A stretch of 64,000 nt of DNA from JAVJSU01 sp040219275 (GTDB taxonomy: Bacteria; Chloroflexota; Anaerolineae; Aggregatilineales; Phototrophicaceae): contig JAVJSU010000035.1 in the NCBI GenBank assembly GCA_040219275.1, positions 7,920 through 71,919 on the forward strand. The letters run 5' to 3'. The notes beneath the pieces were generated by a model that saw only the letters and a list, made by a program, of their open reading frames with translations, made no database searches and had not been told where the DNA came from. The position numbers and the translations under genes are program-made. Positions 52,382 to 59,856 of this stretch are shown here, one piece after another. Position 1 is the first letter of the stretch, and each line of letters starts with the position of its first letter.

Positions 52382-54835
52382 GTGCGCCCGTATTGGGGCG
52401 TTAGTCTCAGTGGAGGGAAACCTCCACTCCCTGCGGATAAGGGAGTTGCTCAGCGCCTTACTCAAAGGGCGAAAGCCCGATGGGAAAATAGCACGGCGTG
52501 AAAAGGGAAGATGACCACTCCATCAAGAGGTCAGGCTTCTTAGAGCAATCTCGATATGGCGAAAGCTACACTGCTTGAAGCTTAGAGGAGAGTGGGGCAA
52601 CAGGACCCAGGCAGGAACGATGGTGACACCTGCTTCCATGTGAATAACGGTTGCGTCGTTTTCAACCGCTATATCCGCTCAGATGGCACAGCCCACATAG
52701 ATGGGACAAAACCTCGAAAGAGCCGCCTAAGTCGAGACGGTCTGAACTAACGTCTAAACGGGGATTGCCCCTGTCAGGATGCAATGAATTGCTATGGCGT
52801 AGTGCCTGAATACCTGACGAGGCAACGGAGCTTGCGTAGTAGTCTGAGGACGGGAAAGCCGTCCACATGGCGAAGGCAGGCAGGTTTTCTAATCGTAAGA
52901 AGCTTGAGAGGAGCACAAAGTGCAAGACCCAAACATTCTGCTTATGATACTTAGTTCAATGGCACGCAAGCCAGAGGTTAAGTTCGACAAGCTGTTTCAG
53001 AAATTATACAACGTTGAACTATGGCTGATGGCTTATCAACGTATCGCCCCGAAACAAGGCAATATGACACAGGGGGTAGATGGCGAGACAATCGACGGAA
53101 CAGGGATTGAACGTATTGAGAGGATCATCGAAGAACTAAAGTCCTCTCGTTACAAACCAAAACCTGTACGTCGTGTCTATATTCCTAAAGCGAACAGCAG
53201 TCTGCGACCGCTGGGAATCCCAAGCTTTGAGGATAAACTGCTGCAAACGGTGGTGAAACTCATACTTGAAGCTATCTACGAACCAACCTTCTCTCCCGAT
53301 TCACATGGCTTTCGCCCCGGACGAAGCTGCCATACGGCACTTGAACAGGTGAAAAAGATGAAAGGTGTGAGATGGTGGATTGAGGGCGATATCAAAGGCT
53401 TCTTTGATAACCTTCAACACGATACGTTACTGGGTATTCTCGGAAAACGGATTACGGATAAACGGTTTCTTCACCTGATCGGTCAATTTCTCAAAGCAGG
53501 TTACGTCGAATCTGGCGTGAAGTACAACACCTACTCAGGAACACCGCAGGGAGGCAACCTTAGCCCAATCTTGTCAAATATCTACCTGAATGAACTCGAC
53601 CAAATGATGGCGACTAAACGCGCCGAGTTTAATCGAGGGAAAACCCGGCAAATCCACCCGGACTATCGACGGTTACAGAGGAAGATACGACGAGAAAAGG
53701 CAAAAGCACGTGGGACGGGTGACTGGACAACATTCAAGAGCCTAAGAAATGAACTACACAGAATGCCAGCGTCCGATTCACAAGATCCTGATTTCCGTCG
53801 GTTGAGTTACGTTCGCTATGCGGACGACTTCCTGATCGGAATCAACGGTAGCAAAGCAGATTCCCAACGATTGAAGGATTGGCTACAAGAATATCTTCAA
53901 GACGAACTTGGGTTGGAACTGTCAGTGGAGAAAACACTGATTACCAATTCCAAGAAACGGGTGAGATTTCTGGGCTATGATATACAACGTTGGCACAGCA
54001 ACCGCATTCTGAAAATCCGTGATGCCCGCTATGGTGCGGTAAGACGACGGACAACAGGTTACCAACTTAAACTGATGATCCCACGCGAAAAAGTGCAAAA
54101 GTTCGCACGGGAATATGGTGTAGCTGAAGGTTGGAAAGCCAAGACACGTCCCCATCTGATTCGCCATAGCGAATTGGAAATCCTAATGATCTTCAATGCT
54201 GAGGTCAGAGGTTTCCTGAATTACTACGCTTTAGCTGACAATTTCAGTTCCGTAGCATCAAACATATTGTTTCTCACTACAACGAGTTTTCTCAAGACAC
54301 TTGCTAATAAACGCAAATGCAGCGTAAACAAAGTTGTGAAATCGCTGAAAGTAGCCGCAAACACCTTTGTGATCCGACATCGAAAGACAGATGGCACTAT
54401 TAAGGAATACACCCTGATTTCATCAACGCGACAGTTTAGCCGCGAAAAGGTGACGAACTGGACAGTAGACCGAATTCCGTACACGTGGCAATACCGACTA
54501 CCTTCCGAACTTGGGCAGCGACTCAACGCCAACCAGTGCGAATGGTGCGGCACGAAAAAAGGAAAAATGGAAGTTCATCATATTCGACGATTACGAGATC
54601 TAAAAGGTAAAGCAGAATGGGAAATCCGAATGATTGGGAAGCAACGCAAAACGATGGTCTTGTGTCCAACATGTCATCAAAAGCTACACACTGGAAACCT
54701 TACTGAGGCAACCCGCCAAACAAACTAAGTGAAAACTGGAGAGCCGAATACGCGGAAACGTGTACGTTCGGTTCGGAGGGGAGTGCCGTGAAACCTGCTG
54801 TGGCAACACAGCAAGGCGCATGGCACTTACCCTAC
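52382..54835 (+). mobile_element. Group II intron 1, inserted in the thiF-like gene
   Basis: 5' end GTGCGCCCGTATTGGGGCGT has the GUGYG-type consensus. Domain V lies at 54741-54774 (GAGCCGAATACGCGG ... GTTCGGTTC, 34 bases with a GAAA-type loop). Domain VI follows, and the intron ends in TTACCCTAC. The encoded reverse transcriptase sits in domain IV. Removal joins the thiF exons in frame. Confidence 0.9.
52920..54728 (+). CDS. ltrA: Group II intron reverse transcriptase/maturase with HNH domain
   Basis: 602 residues, GTG start with ribosome site gaggag. RT motifs: KPVRRVYIPKANSSLRPLGI, GFRPGRSCHTALEQVK, the primer-grip and GTPQGGNLSPILSNIYLNEL, and the catalytic box YVRYADDFLIG near 299. A maturase region follows. 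A C-terminal HNH endonuclease (CEWCGTKKGKMEVHHIRRLR and LCPTCHQKLHTG) is complete. It probably supports splicing and retrohoming of its intron. Confidence 0.93.
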   Translation: MQDPNILLMILSSMARKPEVKFDKLFQKLYNVELWLMAYQRIAPKQGNMTQGVDGETIDGTGIERIERIIEELKSSRYKPKPVRRVYIPKANSSLRPLGIPSFEDKLLQTVVKLILEAIYEPTFSPDSHGFRPGRSCHTALEQVKKMKGVRWWIEGDIKGFFDNLQHDTLLGILGKRITDKRFLHLIGQFLKAGYVESGVKYNTYSGTPQGGNLSPILSNIYLNELDQMMATKRAEFNRGKTRQIHPDYRRLQRKIRREKAKARGTGDWTTFKSLRNELHRMPASDSQDPDFRRLSYVRYADDFLIGINGSKADSQRLKDWLQEYLQDELGLELSVEKTLITNSKKRVRFLGYDIQRWHSNRILKIRDARYGAVRRRTTGYQLKLMIPREKVQKFAREYGVAEGWKAKTRPHLIRHSELEILMIFNAEVRGFLNYYALADNFSSVASNILFLTTTSFLKTLANKRKCSVNKVVKSLKVAANTFVIRHRKTDGTIKEYTLISSTRQFSREKVTNWTVDRIPYTWQYRLPSELGQRLNANQCEWCGTKKGKMEVHHIRRLRDLKGKAEWEIRMIGKQRKTMVLCPTCHQKLHTGNLTEATRQTN

Positions 54836-54981
54836 ATTGGATGGCATCCGTGATAGGTAGCTATGTTTACAAACTCCTGCACCGTCAGCCGATTGCATCA
54901 TTCCTGACCTTCATCAATGCCGATGATTTGGTTGTTCAATGTAAGTCAATCAGTCGGGAAGAACTGGAGGTGTATCTATGA
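54836..54981 (+). CDS. PRTRC ThiF/E1-like protein, exon 2
   Basis: Completes the thiF-like gene after the intron. The joined codon is g+at (Asp), then WMASVIGSYVYKLLHRQPIA and SFLTFINADDLVVQCKSISR. The helix with conserved small residues and the closing strand are what ThiF-like C-termini contain. The stop overlaps the ATG of the PAPS-reductase-like gene (ATGA). Confidence 0.8.
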
Positions 54982-55838
54982 TCCAGCAACTTCCGCTTTT
55001 TGCAATGGATGAACCTGAGACATCTTCACCCGATGCCATTACACTTCTTCGGGATGGCGCATCGCTCGTGCTTTCCGTTTCTGGTGGAAAAGACTCGGAT
55101 GCAATGTGTCATCATCTGCTTGATCTGCGACAGTCGGAAAGCTGGTCAGGCGATGTAATGATGGTTCACGCCGACCTCGGATCACGGGTCGAATGGCGGC
55201 AGACACCCGACTATGTGGAAAATCTTGCCCGACGGAAAGGCGTACCGCTTCATGTAGTGCGCTGGACTCATGGCGATCTGATTGACCGCATCTGGCAACG
55301 CTATTATAAAGACCCGGCGCGTCCATGTTGGCCGTCTGCCAAAATGAGATATTGCACGTCGGATTTAAAGCGCGGTCCGATAAGTCGCTGGATACGAAAC
55401 ACGTTTCCATCCGGTAATGTCATCTGCGCGATGGGATTGCGAGCAGAAGAAAGTTCTGCACGAGCAAAGAAACAGACATTGACACTACGAAAAGACAGTA
55501 GCGCCCCGACGAAGGGGCGTTTTGTTTTTGACTGGCTACCTATCCACGGTTGGTCGGAAGCCGATGTGTGGGACTACATCCGTCAGCACGGGAACATCCA
55601 TCACGAAGCGTATTCTTTCGGCAATCACCGGCTGTCATGTGCGCTGTGTGTCCTCGCCAGTTTGAATGACCTCATCAATGGCGCGATCCACAACCCCGAA
55701 ACGTATCGTGAATACTGTCGGATTGAAGCGGTCACCGGCTACAGCTTCCGCAAAGACTTCTGGCTGTCTGACGTGAAGCCCGACCTGCTCCCTCAGGACA
55801 TCCTTGATGCTGTCCGTGTCCATAGACAATTGCTTTGA
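54978..55838 (+). CDS. PAPS-reductase/ATP-pyrophosphatase family protein of the PRTRC element
   Basis: 286 residues. PP-loop LVLSVSGGKDSDAMCHHLLD near 35, MMVHADLGSRVEWRQTPDYV, then MRYCTSDLKRGPISRWIR and CALCVLASLNDLINGAI with cysteines that could hold an Fe-S cluster or zinc. These are the features of PAPS-reductase-like proteins found on plasmids and near DNA-modification genes. It overlaps thiF exon 2. Its last 38 codons exist in a second version at 56398-56511. Confidence 0.85.
   Translation: MIQQLPLFAMDEPETSSPDAITLLRDGASLVLSVSGGKDSDAMCHHLLDLRQSESWSGDVMMVHADLGSRVEWRQTPDYVENLARRKGVPLHVVRWTHGDLIDRIWQRYYKDPARPCWPSAKMRYCTSDLKRGPISRWIRNTFPSGNVICAMGLRAEESSARAKKQTLTLRKDSSAPTKGRFVFDWLPIHGWSEADVWDYIRQHGNIHHEAYSFGNHRLSCALCVLASLNDLINGAIHNPETYREYCRIEAVTGYSFRKDFWLSDVKPDLLPQDILDAVRVHRQLL
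55728..55756 (+). repeat. 29-base direct repeat, left copy (within PAPS-reductase-like gene)
   Basis: Begins GCGGTCACCGGCTACAGC. It is identical for 29 bases to 56401-56429. Both copies code for VTGYSFRKD. Together they bracket 644 bases carrying the gene's present 3' end and an antisense membrane-protein gene, like attL/attR. Confidence 0.75.
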
Positions 55839-55842
55839 TTAC

Positions 55843-56325
55843 TTACCAATCAAACTCACGAACAATTAATCCACGTTTCAATCGTTTGTGATCTGCTAGA
55901 TATTTTAGATCGTTACGATTATCGTACATCAACTGAAACTGAAAGTAATTGACGTATTCCAGAACAGCTAAAATATAAATAAAACCGCTGAGAAGTATCT
56001 CCCCCGATACTGCAACCCGAAACTGTGAGTAAATTATCAACACCACCCCCAGCAACAATAATGGGATTATCCATCGTAGTGGTCGAAATGCACGTTCATA
56101 CTCACCGATACTCTGCATTTCCTTCTTCAAATCTCGATATTTAATGAAGGCAAAAGTAGCGCCGATTATCAACAATGTGCATAGGGTTCCTGTTGCCAAT
56201 AGTGCTGAAAGCCCAACATGGACATTCTTGCTCATTACAAAGAGAAATCCGGGAAATACGATCAGTGCATTGATCAGTTCCCATGTCCATAGATATCGGA
56301 ATCGGTTAATTAATCGTTGTTTCAA
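55843..56325 (-). CDS. Membrane protein of unknown function (cargo)
   Basis: 160 residues with four hydrophobic segments: ELINALIVFPGFLFVMSK, GLSALLATGTLCTLLIIGAT, PLRWIIPLLLLGVVLIIYSQ and LLSGFIYILAVLEYVNYFQF. Charged cytoplasmic ends (KYRDLKKEMQS, YLADHKRLKRG). No family recognised. AT-rich, antisense to the operon, enclosed by the 29-base direct repeats. Probably an acquired cargo gene, role unknown. Confidence 0.65.
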   Translation of the reverse strand: MKQRLINRFRYLWTWELINALIVFPGFLFVMSKNVHVGLSALLATGTLCTLLIIGATFAFIKYRDLKKEMQSIGEYERAFRPLRWIIPLLLLGVVLIIYSQFRVAVSGEILLSGFIYILAVLEYVNYFQFQLMYDNRNDLKYLADHKRLKRGLIVREFDW

Positions 56326-56397
56326 CGCCGTTTGCCTATCTAATCATCTTTCCATTTCAAATCCAATTTGTACCACATATAAACGTGTTGGAATACA

Positions 56398-56511
56398 GAG
56401 GCGGTCACCGGCTACAGCTTCCGCAAAGATTTCTGGCTGAGTGATCTCAAGCCGGAATTGCTTCCACAAGAAACACTTTCTGCAGTGCGCTCTCACAAAC
56501 GGAGCGTCTGA
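56398..56511 (+). pseudogene. Second, displaced 3' end of the PAPS-reductase-like gene
   Basis: Reads EAVTGYSFRKDFWLSDLKPE then LLPQETLSAVRSHKRSV and stop, against ...SDVKPDLLPQDILDAVRVHRQLL in the gene at 54978. It has no start and only makes sense as the original 3' end left behind when the 55757-56400 segment inserted. It contains the right copy of the 29-base repeat (56401-56429). Confidence 0.8.
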
Positions 56512-56592
56512 CGGTAAAACCACGTCTAACACAAATTCATTTCCGTTTTACGGATTAAATCACTTCATTCTCTACAAGCGAAAGTAAATATC

Positions 56593-57018
56593 ATGCACAC
56601 GAAACCTCTCGACTGGCATCCTGTGATGCTGGTCAAAATGTGTCATACGCCATTTTCATCTACACCGATGAGCTTTGTCGTCAGCCGGATGTATCTGGCG
56701 GAAACGTCGGACGGTGTTCTCGGCGCTGATTGGCACAGTAGCCCGTCAGACGGAAATTTTTCGCTGGCGCAACCGGTGGGCTGGCGACCTGAGCGCGATG
56801 TGCCGTTTACATTGCCTGTGCGTTTCAAGCGGGGCGGGCGTGGACTGTCCCGCTTCCCGAATGGCACATGGATTTTGCCCTATAACCAGACCACGTATGA
56901 CATCTACCGGCGTTTGCAGGACGATTGGAAAAATCTCATGCAGATGATCGCCGAGCATCCGACGCATCCGCGCACCATTCGCACCCTTTTGAACTGTTTA
57001 ACCCACGAAGGAGATTGA
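56593..57018 (+). CDS. Unknown protein of the plus-strand operon
   Basis: 141 residues (FVVSRMYLAETSDGVLGADW, RFKRGGRGLSRFPNGTWILP, then YDIYRRLQDDWKNLMQMIAE). Soluble, mixed alpha/beta, no motif I can name. It resumes the plus-strand operon after the inserted membrane-protein cargo. Ribosome site weak. The gap 56512-56592 shows nothing. Confidence 0.6.
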   Translation: MHTKPLDWHPVMLVKMCHTPFSSTPMSFVVSRMYLAETSDGVLGADWHSSPSDGNFSLAQPVGWRPERDVPFTLPVRFKRGGRGLSRFPNGTWILPYNQTTYDIYRRLQDDWKNLMQMIAEHPTHPRTIRTLLNCLTHEGD

Positions 57019-57021
57019 CTC

Positions 57022-57708
57022 ATGTCCGACAACAAACAAGCACTTGCCCGTTATAACAAGCTATTTGATAACCAAAAGTATCAAGAAATCGCGGATCGTT
57101 TAGCGGTAGATTTGCGGGTAGATCGGGACTCTGTGCGTGTGGCTGACGCGATGAACTGCCTGACCGACACTGCCTTATTTTTATCCGGGCACAGCCACTA
57201 TGCTGATGCTTGGGTGAAGTTGGCGGCGTTTTGTGGTAAGAATGCAGTGAGTCTCCCCACACTTGATCTGATTTACGGCTATTTGCTGATTTTCCAGCAA
57301 GCGTCAAATACTGATGCTGTTCCAGTGGACGACGTGCACCATCTACAAATCGTCCTAATCGCCCTGTCAGAAGTTCATTCAGTGGCCCTGCTCATCACGT
57401 GTATGTCACTTTTTTTTGTTCTCACCAGCAGCATTTTCGCAGTTTGGTCTGTAGAGATCAGTTTGAGCTGTACGGTGGAAGTCGGATTTACGCAATCACT
57501 TTGTCAATCAACAAGGTTTAAGACACGAGTTGCGAGTCAACATTTCATACAACATGAAACTGTCAATCTCCGAGACTCGCCAGACCAACCCCAATCACTA
57601 AAAAAACCACCACTGATGCAACTATATATACAACCCCACCACACAGCGTATCCTTTACTTCCTGTATGCTCGTTCCAAGCAAGCTCAAGACACCTGCCAC
57701 AAGGATAG
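57022..57708 (+). CDS. Unknown protein, probably disrupted after about residue 95
   Basis: The first 95 residues look genuine (NKQALARYNKLFDNQKYQEI, RLAVDLRVDRDSVRVADAMN, YADAWVKLAAFCGKNAVSLP). Ribosome site gaagga; three bases after the previous stop. Beyond about 57310 the composition changes to low-complexity and hydrophobic runs, AT-rich, overlapping an antisense membrane-protein gene. That part looks like read-through into inserted DNA. A separate coding-like tail at 57884-58013 may be the lost end of this gene. Confidence 0.5.
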   Translation: MSDNKQALARYNKLFDNQKYQEIADRLAVDLRVDRDSVRVADAMNCLTDTALFLSGHSHYADAWVKLAAFCGKNAVSLPTLDLIYGYLLIFQQASNTDAVPVDDVHHLQIVLIALSEVHSVALLITCMSLFFVLTSSIFAVWSVEISLSCTVEVGFTQSLCQSTRFKTRVASQHFIQHETVNLRDSPDQPQSLKKPPLMQLYIQPHHTAYPLLPVCSFQASSRHLPQG

Positions 57709-57751
57709 TGAGAAGGACCACTCCAAACAAGATCGCAGCACCATCAGACAT
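57563..57751 (-). CDS. Small membrane protein, 62 residues (cargo)
   Basis: Two hydrophobic helices: AAILFGVVLLTILVAGVLSL and GGVVYIVASVVVFLVIGVGL with a short charged link (SIQEVKDTL). Ribosome site aagga before the ATG. Antisense to and overlapping the disrupted gene at 57022. Unknown family; another AT-rich antisense islet. Confidence 0.5.
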   Translation of the reverse strand: MSDGAAILFGVVLLTILVAGVLSLLGTSIQEVKDTLCGGVVYIVASVVVFLVIGVGLASLGD

Positions 57752-57883
57752 TTTGTCTCTATCCTTTATTTATTTGAATATAATATACTTAAGTTTACAA
57801 GTAGATTACAATTGGAAGTGTTGAGGTTTCTTGGCTTATTCGACCTATATGATTTAGGTGAAAGTGTAACTACTAATAAATAG

Positions 57884-58013
57884 CAATCTGTCTTATATCC
57901 GCGAGAAGCTACAGCATGGATTGAAACGGATCACAGGTGCTTTGCATGAAGGAAAGCGCCACAGTGAGCGCCCTGAGATGTTCGATTTCAGCGAAACCGA
58001 TATTCTTTTATAG
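57884..58013 (+). pseudogene. Coding-like C-terminal fragment
   Basis: A plus-strand run, LSYIREKLQHGLKRITGALH then EGKRHSERPEMFDFSETDIL, ends at TAG. It has no start codon and follows an upstream TAA. Its composition is like the core operon, not like the surrounding AT-rich DNA. It may be the displaced 3' end of the 57022 gene or of another operon gene. Confidence 0.4.
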
Positions 58014-58175
58014 CATTACAACCAGGTTTGGTATTTAACTCGGAGGAGGTTTCGCATCGGGTTGTTGTGAGTTGATTATTGAACCTACTTCATCCCGAAT
58101 CCAACCTATAGCATACTTCATGCTCGCCCTGATATCTTTTGATAAATCCTCGTCAGTGTATTGCTCTAGCTTTTC

Positions 58176-58754
58176 TTAAAGCCTATTCAGCGCGTTTGCC
58201 TGAGACACAAATCCGAGCTCTTCTAAATGATGCTTTGCCAACAGGATTCGTCGTTCTATATCGGTGACTCTTCCATACAGAGTTAACCACTTCAATTCTT
58301 GTATATCATGGGCAGCCCAATAGAGATTAGCTACCTTATCAAGATTGAATTCACTTGGAGGAAGATACTTATGCAGCTCTGAAATAAGACGTGCATCGCT
58401 AACTTTCGTCTCTGTACCCTTTCGCATATCTATCCATTGATAGGTGTTGAATCCGAATGGTATTGACTCAGCTTCATTACCTGATAGAAGTATCGGTATG
58501 ATCGGGCGTTTCTGAGCCTCTGCATAATCTAATTCCCGTCGGACCCAATCAGACTTTTTTGCGCTCTTAGAAAACAGAACGACAATACAGCCAGCATTAT
58601 CAATAGCTCGCTCAATAGCCATCTTCCATGAAGGCGTTCCTGGCGTGAGAGTGTCATCAGACCAAACGTGGAACTTTCGCACCAACAGCAATTGCGTAAC
58701 ATATCTCATAGCCCAGATATCTTCTCGGCTATAACTCAAGAAAACGTGTGCCAT
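58176..58754 (-). CDS. TIR domain protein (cargo, possibly truncated by an in-frame stop)
   Basis: 192 residues from the ATG at 58754 (gaggt seven bases ahead). The TIR domain is clear: AHVFLSYSREDIWAMRYVTQ, WSDDTLTPGTPSWKMAIERA, CIVVLFSKSAKKSDWVRREL (with a W-x-R-R-E-L motif as in many bacterial TIRs; E is the presumed catalytic Glu). The remainder is a helical region of about 60 residues. The frame continues after the TAA for 46 more codons (EKLEQYTDEDLSKDIRASMK and on) to 58035, so the gene may be cut short. Bacterial TIRs degrade NAD or build signals in anti-phage defence. Confidence 0.8.
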   Translation of the reverse strand: MAHVFLSYSREDIWAMRYVTQLLLVRKFHVWSDDTLTPGTPSWKMAIERAIDNAGCIVVLFSKSAKKSDWVRRELDYAEAQKRPIIPILLSGNEAESIPFGFNTYQWIDMRKGTETKVSDARLISELHKYLPPSEFNLDKVANLYWAAHDIQELKWLTLYGRVTDIERRILLAKHHLEELGFVSQANALNRL

Positions 58755-59362
58755 CGGGTGACCTCGACGTGTCATTTTTGCGTTTACAGAGTATTCTAGC
58801 CCATTTTGGTGGTCATTGCCCATCGATGCATTTGCAAGAATACAAAAAACGGGAACACCGGGTTTCCTCCGAATACGTGCTCGAGATATGTTCCAAGTTC
58901 GGTGTCTTCCTGATACATTATTGCCGCTCATGTAGTCTGAAGTTCTCCAATCAACCTCTGAGACAGCAATATTCCACTATAAGCATTTATTGATCGTTCA
59001 ATCGTTTCCACTAAGGCACAGCTCGCTCGCACCGTGGATGCAGTGAGTGTTACTACTATCCGGTTTTGCTTGATATAGTACCCTAGAATACCTGTCTCCT
59101 TAGCATCGCCCTCATCTCTGTGTCACTCATCCCGATAAACAGCTGATTTACGTTGCCCATGCTAGCAGGCGCGGCATTTTTCAAAATCCCGTGGATTTCG
59201 CTTCATCCATTTCTTCCTGGCTGGCGCCGCCTTGCTCACCAGAAATGGATAGCGCCCTGAGGGTGAAATCTGCCTTGTTCGCCTGCTTCTGGCAGGACAA
59301 GAAATCAGCATAGGGCTGATTGAGCAGATGAGCGCACAACGCGCAGGAGGTTCAAAAATATC
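58755..59362. other. Gap between the TIR gene and ssb
   Basis: No confident gene. On the minus strand at about 59190-59340 there is coding-like sequence without a start (LLNQPYADFLSCQKQANKAD, SGEQGGASQEEMDEAKSTGF, stop), followed in another frame by MGNVNQLFIGMSDTEMRAML. It looks like a frameshifted gene relic. The ribosome site of ssb (caggagg) lies at 59341-59348. Confidence 0.35.
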
Positions 59363-59740
59363 ATGGGTACGATGATTAACGTCAGCATCACCGGTTTCGT
59401 AGGCAGTGACCCGCAGGTTCGCACCGTCCAGGCCACCAACGGCGATAAGCTAGTCGCATCCTTCTCAGTGGCAGTCAACCGCACCAACGGTGGCGGACAG
59501 AAACAGACGATCTGGGTGCGTGTGAATTGCTGGAACAAGTTAGCTGAAGTCGCGGCAGATTTTGTTCACAAAGGCTCGATGATTCAGGTGACCACAGAAT
59601 GGCTCCGTCCGAGTGCATGGATCGACCAGAGTGGTAATCCGCAAGCTAGCATCGACATTGATGCCAACCGCCTCGTTCTTCTGGATCGTGTGGATAGCGA
59701 GGAAACCGAAGATACCCCCGATGAAACAATCCCCTTCTAA
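59363..59740 (+). CDS. ssb: Single-stranded DNA-binding protein
   Basis: 125 residues. OB fold: INVSITGFVGSDPQVRTVQA, LVASFSVAVNRTNGGGQKQT and IWVRVNCWNKLAEVAADFVH. The short C-terminal tail is acidic and ends DETIPF, the usual protein-docking tail. Shorter than chromosomal SSB of many bacteria, fitting a plasmid-borne copy. Strong terminator after it. Confidence 0.95.
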   Translation: MGTMINVSITGFVGSDPQVRTVQATNGDKLVASFSVAVNRTNGGGQKQTIWVRVNCWNKLAEVAADFVHKGSMIQVTTEWLRPSAWIDQSGNPQASIDIDANRLVLLDRVDSEETEDTPDETIPF

Positions 59741-59760
59741 CCTCGAATAACTCCCCATCT

Positions 59761-59798
59761 GAGGCGGTGCTCGAACGAGAGCACCGTCTCTTTTTTTC
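59761..59798 (+). terminator. Rho-independent terminator of ssb
   Basis: CGGTGCTC (59765-59772) with GAGCACCG (59779-59786) around a six-base loop, then TCTC and seven T. Confidence 0.9.
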
Positions 59799-59806
59799 AC
59801 AATCAT

Positions 59807-59856
59807 TTACTCAATTATTACATCTGGTGACCATTCTTCGACGACATTGAAAAGCA
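59807..59856 (-). CDS. LOTUS-domain protein, exon 2 (after group II intron 2)
   Basis: The last 16 residues (VLFNVVEEWSPDVIIE), where the first Val codon is joined from G in exon 1 and TG here, then stop TAA at 59807-59809. Exons 62267-62807 and 59807-59856 total 591 bases, 196 codons plus stop. The composition is coding-like and the junction is exactly in frame. Confidence 0.65.

Noticed and set aside
54760..54981. Independent small gene of 73 residues
   Set aside because: Its first part is intron domain V/VI sequence; the coding remainder is exon 2 of the thiF-like gene.
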